Shown here: piece by piece, positions 1 through 5,964 of the stretch
How the letters are laid out: every line of letters begins with the position of its first letter
How positions within the stretch are numbered: the first letter of the stretch is position 1
From: Verrucomicrobiota bacterium
GTDB taxonomy: Bacteria; Verrucomicrobiota; Verrucomicrobiia; Limisphaerales; UBA9464
Direction of reading: 5' to 3'
Length of the DNA stretch: 11,147 nt
Assembly (NCBI GenBank): GCA_026397675.1
Contig: JAPLUH010000256.1
Location: 1 to 11,147 of the forward strand
Position numbers and translations under genes: made by a program
The notes under the pieces: generated by a model
Told to the model about the DNA's origin: nothing
Databases searched by the model: none
Seen by the model: the letters and a program-made list of their open reading frames with translations, nothing else

Positions 1-280
1 GAAGCACCGCGGCGAACTTTGTGGAGGCAGTCAAATCCATGTGACCGATGCGGCCCGCTTCCGCTCGGTAATTACCACGCTCCGCCTCCTGGAGACTGTG
101 CGGCGGTTGTATCCGAGCCAACTCACCTTCCAAGGCCCAACCTTCGATCGCTTGATGGGCACAGCGAAGGTGCGTCCCTTGCTGGAATCGGGTACCGACC
201 TTGCCCCGGCGATAGCGCGCATCGAGTCGGACTTAAAAGCCTTCGAAGCTATCCGACAGCCTTACCTGCTTTATCCCTGA
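1..280 (+). CDS. namZ: NamZ-type exo-beta-N-acetylmuramidase (DUF1343), 3' end only
   Basis: This is the last 92 codons of a gene whose 5' part lies outside the window; the reading frame is open from base 2. The GTG at 41 could be mistaken for a start, but the frame upstream of it reads KHRGELCGGSQIHVTDAARF. That matches the conserved 'K..G..C.G.QIHVTD' segment of DUF1343 proteins, so the codon is an internal valine. The extreme C-terminus PYLLYP is also typical of the family, as is the preceding helical stretch with LYPSQ, FDRLMGT and AIARIESDLKAF. Family members characterised in Bacteroidetes release terminal N-acetylmuramic acid from peptidoglycan fragments and are normally exported. The catalytic N-terminal domain is not visible here, so activity cannot be judged. 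The stop TGA (278-280) lies inside the end of the convergent lnt gene. The family call is fairly sure; the exact substrate is inference. Confidence 0.85.
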   Translation, partial: KHRGELCGGSQIHVTDAARFRSVITTLRLLETVRRLYPSQLTFQGPTFDRLMGTAKVRPLLESGTDLAPAIARIESDLKAFEAIRQPYLLYP

Positions 281-1980
281 GGTGTCCCTGGCTCCGACCC
301 GATTGACTGTCGGCGCAGGGAACGGAGAAGGCGCCAGGCCACCAGGGCCAGGGAGCCTTGGGCGAACACGTCGCCGTGTCGGTGATAAGGGGTCTCGGTG
401 TGAGGGAGCCCAATGGGCACGGTGGCTAAGAGGATGCCGGGGGCATAGACTTGGCCCGTTGAGTCGCCCAAGACGTCGCGCGGGGTGCCGCAGGCGTCCC
501 ACCAACCGGTGAGGCCATTGTTGCACACTCTCACCAAGGCGACGCCATTTTCCACGGACCGGAAGACGGCGCTGGCAGTGTGTTGCCATTGAGCCGCGCT
601 CTCGGCAAACCAGCCGTCGTTGGTAAGACCGAGAATGAAATCGACCTCCGGACGGACATGGTCCCGGATGCCGTGCGGGAAGACGTCCTCAAAGCAAATG
701 ACCGGAGCCACGGTGGCGCCCCCAGTGAGGCGGAAGGTCCAGGGGCGATCACCGCTTTCAAAGCCATCGCCGATGGGTGTGATCCACTTAAGGAAGGGCA
801 GCCACCGGGCTAGCGGGACGTACTCGCCAAAGGGAACGAGTCGCCGCTTCCAGTACGCCGGAGGCATGGAGCCATCGGCGCGTCGCAAAAAGGCTGCGTT
901 GTAGCGGGCCACGGCGGGGCGATCTCCGGACCCGCCTTCCCGGGTTACGGAATCGTCGGCTCCCAGGATCCAGTCGGGCCCGTTCTTTCCGAGCAGTGCC
1001 ACCATGCGAGCGTAGTTGGTGTCCGTGAGGCCAAAGGCTCCCTCCGGCCAGATCAGTACCTCTGGCTCCAGCGCCAACGCTTGACGGGACAGGCTCTCGA
1101 TCTTGGTAAAGGTGCGCCCTTGTTCGTCGGGATCCCATTGAAGGGTCTGTGGCACCGAAGGTTGGACGAGACCCAGGCGGACGGTCTCGGGGTTGGCTTG
1201 GCGCTCCAGGCGGCGGTAGCCCATGACTTCCCAGAACCCCCAGCCCATGACCATCAACGTCACCAGCAGTGGCAGTCGCGCTTCCGCAGTCCAGTTCCAG
1301 CGCGATTCCGGACGCAGGCCCATGCTGAGGAAGGCCCCTCCCAGGGCTAGACTGCTCCAGCACACCAAGAAAGAAACGCCGTACACCCCGGTGACGCTCG
1401 CCAGTTGGATGAGGGGTAGTTGCCGCCACTGGCTCACGCCGAGAGGAGCCCAGGGGAATCCGCTTAAAAGGTGCGAGCGCAGGTATTCTAGGGCCACCCA
1501 GCCCAAGGCCAGGGTCAATAGTTGCGAAGCCCTCAAAGGCCAGGGTTGCCGGGCATAGGCCCGAGCCCCGAAGAGCCAGTCGTGCCAACTCCCAGTCCGC
1601 CGGTCGGTGAGTGGATGATCGGCACTCGGGTCAACGGGTTGGCTGCCCCCTTGAGTAATTTGTAGCCCGAGTCGAATCCAAAGCGCGGGAAACAAGGCGC
1701 AGTAAGCGCTCAAGGCCACCCATCCCGTATAGGCTCCGACGGGAAAGGGGATGTGGCGCATCCAGCGCAGCAGCACCAGGAAGTGGACGAGCCCTGCGAC
1801 GTAGCCGTAGCGAAACCCCTCGGGCCCGCGCAGTCCGCAGGCCCCAAACCACAGGATCGCAGGAGCAATCCAAGCTAGCCCGGCCCAACCCGGAGTTGGA
1901 TGAGCCAAGGCACCGGCCAGCCCGGCCAGCACCGCCACCGGGTAGCGCTGCGTCTCTCGGTTGATCCAAGCACTCGTCAC
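271..1980 (-). CDS. lnt: Apolipoprotein N-acyltransferase
   Basis: This inner-membrane enzyme adds the third acyl chain to the N-terminal cysteine of apolipoproteins, using a phospholipid donor. The 569-residue protein starts with several hydrophobic membrane segments (about 13-105 and 150-250), including the family motifs SGFPWAPLG (173-181) and GVYGVSFL (198-205). A periplasmic carbon-nitrogen hydrolase domain follows (about 265-525). The catalytic triad is recognisable: Glu313 in WPEG, Lys378 in YWKRRLVPFGEYVPL and Cys429 in ICFED. The supporting Glu386 of PFGEYVP, the QWD tryptophan (282) and TNDGWF (453-458) are present. The residue after the catalytic Cys is Phe, where E. coli has Tyr. 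A hydrophilic insert of about 40 residues (107-148) makes it longer than the E. coli enzyme (512). The start is GTG at 1980; an in-frame TAG lies four codons upstream. A GAAGGG sits almost directly against the start, so a start a few codons later is possible. It overlaps namZ tail to tail by 10 bp. Confidence 0.95.
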   Translation of the reverse strand: MTSAWINRETQRYPVAVLAGLAGALAHPTPGWAGLAWIAPAILWFGACGLRGPEGFRYGYVAGLVHFLVLLRWMRHIPFPVGAYTGWVALSAYCALFPALWIRLGLQITQGGSQPVDPSADHPLTDRRTGSWHDWLFGARAYARQPWPLRASQLLTLALGWVALEYLRSHLLSGFPWAPLGVSQWRQLPLIQLASVTGVYGVSFLVCWSSLALGGAFLSMGLRPESRWNWTAEARLPLLVTLMVMGWGFWEVMGYRRLERQANPETVRLGLVQPSVPQTLQWDPDEQGRTFTKIESLSRQALALEPEVLIWPEGAFGLTDTNYARMVALLGKNGPDWILGADDSVTREGGSGDRPAVARYNAAFLRRADGSMPPAYWKRRLVPFGEYVPLARWLPFLKWITPIGDGFESGDRPWTFRLTGGATVAPVICFEDVFPHGIRDHVRPEVDFILGLTNDGWFAESAAQWQHTASAVFRSVENGVALVRVCNNGLTGWWDACGTPRDVLGDSTGQVYAPGILLATVPIGLPHTETPYHRHGDVFAQGSLALVAWRLLRSLRRQSIGSEPGTPQG

Positions 1981-2208
1981 CCCTTCAATCTACTGCCACG
2001 CGGAGGTCTCCGGCGAGGAAGCCTTTTTGGTGGGTGAGTCACTGAAACTAAGAGCGTTCTGGTGGGTTTGATTACTTTCGTAACGTTCCAATAGGTTTCA
2101 AATAGGTTCAAAGACGTTCCAATACCGGGCTCTGGGGTTGGCTTTCATTTAAAGTGTGTTAACAGTGCGTCTACTGGCTGGGGCCGGTGGAGCCCTTTTG
2201 GAGACCCA
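1981..2208. promoter_or_regulatory. Divergent intergenic region between lnt and the MFS gene
   Basis: This 228-bp gap separates two genes that are transcribed away from each other, so it should hold the promoters of both; this is inferred from orientation. It is visibly more AT-rich than the genes around it in its middle part (about 2035-2165). No convincing sigma-70 -35/-10 pair with 16-18 bp spacing was found on either strand. The nearest match for the MFS gene is TTGGCT (2138-2143) with TTAACA (2159-2164), but the 15-bp spacing is poor. The tandem repeat at 2081-2122 lies in the centre. A GGAG at 2200-2203, five bases before the MFS ATG, is a good ribosome binding site. No open reading frame with family resemblance was seen here. 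Confidence 0.45.
2081..2122. repeat. Four tandem 10-11 bp units, helically phased
   Basis: The stretch divides into four units: TAACGTTCCA (2081-2090), ATAGGTTTCAA (2091-2101), ATAGGTTCAA (2102-2111) and AGACGTTCCAA (2112-2122). The two outer units share the exact 11-mer ACGTTCCAATA when the bases after them are included (2083-2093 and 2114-2124). The two inner units share ATAGGTT followed by CAA. The unit length is close to one DNA turn, and the outer copies start 31 bp apart, about three turns. A weaker relative, GCGTTCTGGTGGGTTT, begins at 2054. This arrangement is compatible with cooperative binding of a regulator to one face of the helix in the lnt/MFS divergent promoter region. It could also be chance or an unimportant short tandem duplication. 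Confidence 0.55.
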
Positions 2209-3477
2209 ATGACCGAATCCCGTGAACGACGACTTCTGCTGCTCCTAGCGGCTGTGCAGTTCACCCATGTCTTGGATTTCATGGTGATGCTCCCGCTCGG
2301 ACCCCAGTTGATGAGGGAACTCCACATCGGTCCTGCCGGATTTAGTGCACTGCTCGGCTGTTACTCGGTGGCCTCGGGTTTGGCAGGATTTTTTGGGTCC
2401 ACCTTCATTGATCGATTCGAGCGGCGGTCGTTGCTCCTACTCACTTACCTCGGATTTATTGTCGGCACGCTCGGGTGTGCGCTGGCCCACAGCGCTCCGA
2501 TGTTGGCCGTGGCCCGGTCGATTTGCGGTATCTTCGGTGGCCTTTGCGGATCCTTGATCATGACGGTGGCCTCGGACTTGGTGCCGCCCCAGCGGCGGGC
2601 GGCCGGGCTGGGGTTGGTGACCACCTCTTTTTCGGTAGCGGCCGCATTCGGAGTTCCCCTAGGTCTGGCTCTAGCTAATCGCTTCGATTGGGAAGCCCCC
2701 TTTTGGGTGGTGGCGATCTTTTCGGTGATCTTGTGCGGGCTGATTTCTGTGAACTTGCCGACTCTCAAGGAACACATTCATCCCAGTGCCCGCGTTGGTT
2801 TTGCTCCGATCCTGGAGGTGGTCCGCGACTCCAATGCCCGTCGGGCTTTGGCTTTTTACGGAATGCTGGTCTTTGCCCATTTCACCATCATTCCGATGCT
2901 CGCGCCCTACCTCATCGGCAATGTTCATCTGGCCGAAAACCGGTTGTTCTTGGTTTATCTGGTGGGTGGTCTTTTGAGCCTCTTTTCAACGCCCCGCATC
3001 GGTCGGATGGCCGATGATCTGGGTCGGGTTCGCGTCTATGCGGGTTTGGTGGGGTTCGCTATCCTGATCACCCTCGGAATCACTCATGCCCGTCCGATGC
3101 CCCTCGTCTGGTTGGTGCTCTTGGGAGGATCCTTCTTTGTCTTTGCCAGCGGACGGTTCGTTCCCGCCCAGGCGATCCTGAGTCTTGCGGTGCCACCCCG
3201 TCGGCGCGGAGCGTTCTTGAGTCTGAGTAGTTGCGTTCGCGATATTATGGCCGGGCTCACCACGGCAGTGGGCGGTTGGCTCGTGGTCAAGACTCCCACC
3301 GGTGAAATCGTGGGCTATGATCGGTTGGGTTGGATCGCGGTGGTCTCTGGCGTCTTCAGCGTGTGGCTCGCCAACCGGGTTCGCTCTGTCGAGCACTCGA
3401 TGCCCATGGTAGCTGTAGGAGTGCCCGCTGCAGACGTGGCAGAAGTAGCTGATCAGGTGAACCGCTCCAACGGGTGA
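2209..3477 (+). CDS. Major facilitator superfamily transporter (AraJ-like, DHA1-type)
   Basis: This is a predicted inner-membrane secondary transporter of 422 residues, the usual size for a 12-helix MFS protein. Hydrophobic segments are regularly spaced from residue 9 to about 390. The loop between helices 2 and 3 carries motif A as GSTFIDRFERR (63-73). A related loop in the C-terminal half reads GRMADDLGR (265-273), as expected from the internal duplication. Helix 1 contains an acidic residue in LDFMVMLPLGPQ (22-33), often found in proton-coupled members. VPPQRRAAGLG and VPPRRRGAFLSL resemble the AraJ/CmlA type of predicted efflux permeases. The substrate cannot be read from the sequence; a drug, sugar or metabolite exporter are all possible. 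The start ATG has a GGAG five bases upstream. The hydrophilic tail (about 392-422) overlaps the end of the convergent fmt gene by 25 bp. It has no same-strand neighbour and is probably transcribed alone. Confidence 0.92.
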   Translation: MTESRERRLLLLLAAVQFTHVLDFMVMLPLGPQLMRELHIGPAGFSALLGCYSVASGLAGFFGSTFIDRFERRSLLLLTYLGFIVGTLGCALAHSAPMLAVARSICGIFGGLCGSLIMTVASDLVPPQRRAAGLGLVTTSFSVAAAFGVPLGLALANRFDWEAPFWVVAIFSVILCGLISVNLPTLKEHIHPSARVGFAPILEVVRDSNARRALAFYGMLVFAHFTIIPMLAPYLIGNVHLAENRLFLVYLVGGLLSLFSTPRIGRMADDLGRVRVYAGLVGFAILITLGITHARPMPLVWLVLLGGSFFVFASGRFVPAQAILSLAVPPRRRGAFLSLSSCVRDIMAGLTTAVGGWLVVKTPTGEIVGYDRLGWIAVVSGVFSVWLANRVRSVEHSMPMVAVGVPAADVAEVADQVNRSNG

Positions 3478-4394
3478 CCGGCCAGAAAGGCGGCGGCATC
3501 CATGCGACGCCCCCCTTCAGGCTGCAGCGTTAGCAGCTCGAGAGCCCCACTGCCGCAAGCGACCACCACGCGTCCCTTGCCGTAGTCGAGCCGCTCTCCA
3601 GGTTTTCCGGAGCCATCACTCAGGCTGGCAGCGTGGACCTTCACCAGGCGGGTCTTACCGCCTCCTTCGGCGTGACAGAAGGCCCCGGGCCAGGGGGTAA
3701 ACGCCCGCAGGCGACGCCAGAGTTCCACAGCGGGACGCTCCCACAGCAGGCGTCCGTCCTCTTTGGTAATCTTGCGTGCGAGGCTCACTCCGTCGAGGGG
3801 TTGGGGTCGTGGCTGTAAATAGCCTGCGAGATAGTCGGGCAGCGATCGGACTAGCAGTTCGCCGCCCAGGTTGGCCAGTCGATCATGAAGCGATTGACCG
3901 GTGTCCTCGTCCAAAATCGGCGTGACGGCCGTGGTTACGATGGGGCCGGTGTCCAAACCGGCATCCATGCGCATGAGAGTCACGCCGGTTTCCTGCAGTC
4001 CATCAGCCAGGGCCCATTGAATGGGTGCGGCTCCCCGATAAGCGGGCAATAGCGACGTGTGGACGTTGAGACATCCGTGACGAGGGATGTCTAGCAGTGT
4101 TTGTGGCAGGAGTTGCCCGTAGGCAGCGACCACCATCAGGTCGGGCGCGAGGGTGCGGAGACGTTCAATAAATTCAGGATCACGGGCCTTGGCTGGTTGA
4201 TCCATCGGGATGCCCAACTCGAGTGCGGCCTGTTTGACCGGGGTGGGCTGGAGCGCGAGGTCACGTCCCTTCGGTCGATCCGGCTGGCTTACCGCGAGGA
4301 TCACTTGCCAACGGGGGTCGGCCACCAGACGTCGCAGCACCGTGGCAGCGAGGTCGGCGGTTCCCATAAACACCAATCGGGGCAAGGCGGACAT
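3453..4394 (-). CDS. fmt: Methionyl-tRNA formyltransferase
   Basis: The enzyme formylates the amino group of methionyl-initiator-tRNA with 10-formyltetrahydrofolate in the cytoplasm, allowing bacterial translation initiation. The 313-residue length is standard. The N-terminal Rossmann-type domain begins LVFMGTADLA (MGTP in most homologues). The formyltransferase core holds the catalytic Asn110 and His112 in NVHTSLLPAYRGAAPIQWAL, and Asp148 in MDAGLDTGPI. The linker KITKEDGRLLW (208-218) and FTPWPGAFC (232-240) lead into the C-terminal tRNA-binding domain. All key residues are present. The ATG at 4394 is preceded by AGAGGA about ten bases upstream. The usual partner def (peptide deformylase) is not next to it. 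Upstream on the same strand lies the DUF1501 gene, 76 bp away with a hairpin in the gap, so co-transcription is uncertain. The 3' end overlaps the convergent MFS gene. Confidence 0.97.
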   Translation of the reverse strand: MSALPRLVFMGTADLAATVLRRLVADPRWQVILAVSQPDRPKGRDLALQPTPVKQAALELGIPMDQPAKARDPEFIERLRTLAPDLMVVAAYGQLLPQTLLDIPRHGCLNVHTSLLPAYRGAAPIQWALADGLQETGVTLMRMDAGLDTGPIVTTAVTPILDEDTGQSLHDRLANLGGELLVRSLPDYLAGYLQPRPQPLDGVSLARKITKEDGRLLWERPAVELWRRLRAFTPWPGAFCHAEGGGKTRLVKVHAASLSDGSGKPGERLDYGKGRVVVACGSGALELLTLQPEGGRRMDAAAFLAGHPLERFT

Positions 4395-4443
4395 TCTTTG
4401 CCCATCCTCTGCGAGCGGGACTCTCGGATCAAGCGACTCAGGC

Positions 4444-4467
4444 GGAACGATCCCACTGAATTGTTCC
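4444..4467 (-). terminator. Hairpin between the DUF1501 gene and fmt
   Basis: Three bases after the DUF1501 stop codon, the minus-strand transcript can fold as GGAACAAUUC, loop AGUG, GGAUCGUUCC. This is a ten-position stem with one A-C mismatch and one G-U pair. No run of U follows, so it is not a classic intrinsic terminator. It could be a weak terminator, a 3'-end stabiliser of the DUF1549/1553-DUF1501 mRNA, or chance. Its place directly behind a stop codon supports a role at the transcript end. Confidence 0.35.
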
Positions 4468-4470
4468 AGC

Positions 4471-5964
4471 TCAGCCGAGGATCCCGTGAATGGGTTGGGC
4501 TTCGAGAACGCCGGTGAGCTTTTGATTTAGGCCGCCGTGGAGGTAGGTCAGGTGTTCGTGATCGAGGCCCATGAGGTGGAGAATTGTGGCGTGCAAATCC
4601 CGCAGGTGATGACGGTTGACCACGGCGGCCTCGCCGACTTCATCGGTTTCGCCGTAACTCGTCCCAGCCTTCACCCCTCCACCGGCCATCCAGTAGGTGA
4701 AGCCCTTAGGATTGTGGTCGCGCCCGCCCGGCTTGCCTCCAGTATTGAAGGTTTCAGAGACGGGCATTCGGCCGAACTCGCCGCCCCAGACAACAAGGGT
4801 TTCCTCGAGTAGTCCCCGCTGCTCCAAATCGGCCAGCAGTGCGGCGATAGGCTGATCGACCTCCGGGCAATGCAGCTTCAAGTTCTCCTCGATGCCGTGG
4901 TGGCCGTCCCAGGTGTTCTGGCCTCCGGCCGCACCGCCGCCGGAGTAAATTTGCACGAAGCGAACACCTCGCTCGACGAGCCGCCGCGCGGTCAGGCACT
5001 GGCGTCCGAAGGGGGCCGGACCCTGGGCCAGCGGATGCCAGGTGGGCTTGGGCTCTTGAATACCGTAGGCCTCCAGTGTGCGGGTATTCTCTTGCGACAA
5101 ATCGAGTGCTTCGGGTGCGGAAGATTGGAGTCGGAATGCCAGTTCGTAGCTGGCGATTCGCGCGGCCAGATCTGGGGTTTCGGGATGGAGTCGCTGGTGC
5201 CGGGCGTTGAGTTCCTGAATAAATTCGATCTCTCGGCGCTGGTGTTCCCGCCCGAGATTGGCGGGCGCTTTCAGGTTGAGAATGGGTTCGCCCGAGGTTC
5301 GTAGCACGGTGCCCTGATGCACTCCGGGCATGTAACCGTTGGACCAGTTGGGGGCACCCGTTGTCGGCCCGCCGCGTGGGTCGAGCATGACGACATAGCC
5401 GGGAAGGTTTTGGTTTACCGTCCCCAGTCCGTAGCTCAGCCACGCACCCAGTGAGGGGTGTCCTTGCAAGATCCGGCCCGTATTCATCTGCAGGACTGCG
5501 CTGCCGTGGGCGAAGGAATCACTGTAGAGCGACTTCACCACAGCCAGCTTGTCCATGTGCTTCGAGAGATGCGGGAAGGCATCGGAACACCACAGCCCAG
5601 ACTGACCGTGTTGGCGGAAGGTGCGACGGCTGGCCTGAAGGACCGCGCGGGTCTTGCTGTTGCGTCGGAACTCGTTGTCGATGGTTTGCCCATCCCGGCG
5701 TTGCAGCTCGGGCTTGTAGTCAAAGAGGTCTACTTGTGAGGGGCCGCCGAACATGAAGAGGAAGATGACCGACTTGGCGCGCGTGGTTCGGTGCGGTGGT
5801 TTGGGTTCCAGTGGGTGCGGAGCAGCATCGGTCGCGGTGGTGCGCGCGGGGTGGCCAAAAAACCCATCGGCTTCTAGCAGGGAGGTGAGTGCTAGACCGG
5901 CGAAGCCTGCACCCATTTCCCAGAGGAACTGGCGTCGGGGTTGAAACGGATTTGTTGGATTCAT
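4471..5964 (-). CDS. DUF1501 family protein with Tat signal peptide
   Basis: This exported protein has no firmly established biochemical function; DUF1501 (PF07394) proteins are distantly related to the alkaline phosphatase/sulfatase fold and are abundant in Planctomycetota and Verrucomicrobiota. The ATG at 5964 is chosen, giving 497 residues. It overlaps the stop of the upstream DUF1549/1553 gene as ATGA and places the twin-arginine motif RRQFL at residues 10-14, before a hydrophobic stretch (17-30). A longer frame from 6006 would put a polar extension inside the neighbour's coding region. Family motifs are MFGGPSQVDLFDYKP (71-85), SDSFAHGSA (148-156), NTWDGHHG (350-357), GGEFGRMP (394-401) and GRDHNP (414-419), and the end PIHGILG is typical. 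The residues that would bind metal in a phosphatase-type site (Asp, His) occur in these motifs, but activity is not proven. Translational coupling suggests it works with the DUF1549/1553 protein outside the cytoplasm. Confidence 0.95.
   Translation of the reverse strand: MNPTNPFQPRRQFLWEMGAGFAGLALTSLLEADGFFGHPARTTATDAAPHPLEPKPPHRTTRAKSVIFLFMFGGPSQVDLFDYKPELQRRDGQTIDNEFRRNSKTRAVLQASRRTFRQHGQSGLWCSDAFPHLSKHMDKLAVVKSLYSDSFAHGSAVLQMNTGRILQGHPSLGAWLSYGLGTVNQNLPGYVVMLDPRGGPTTGAPNWSNGYMPGVHQGTVLRTSGEPILNLKAPANLGREHQRREIEFIQELNARHQRLHPETPDLAARIASYELAFRLQSSAPEALDLSQENTRTLEAYGIQEPKPTWHPLAQGPAPFGRQCLTARRLVERGVRFVQIYSGGGAAGGQNTWDGHHGIEENLKLHCPEVDQPIAALLADLEQRGLLEETLVVWGGEFGRMPVSETFNTGGKPGGRDHNPKGFTYWMAGGGVKAGTSYGETDEVGEAAVVNRHHLRDLHATILHLMGLDHEHLTYLHGGLNQKLTGVLEAQPIHGILG

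Noticed and set aside
788..1588. A 266-codon frame on the minus strand inside lnt
   Set aside because: It is an alternative frame of lnt on the same strand, rich in Arg, Pro and Gly, without any family resemblance; the lnt frame holds all catalytic motifs.
2138..2164. TTGGCT and TTAACA as a promoter for the MFS gene
   Set aside because: Spacing is 15 bp and both hexamers are weak, so it is not listed as a separate promoter.
4754..5443. A 229-codon frame on the minus strand inside the DUF1501 gene
   Set aside because: Arg/Ala/Gly-rich shadow of the DUF1501 frame with no motif.
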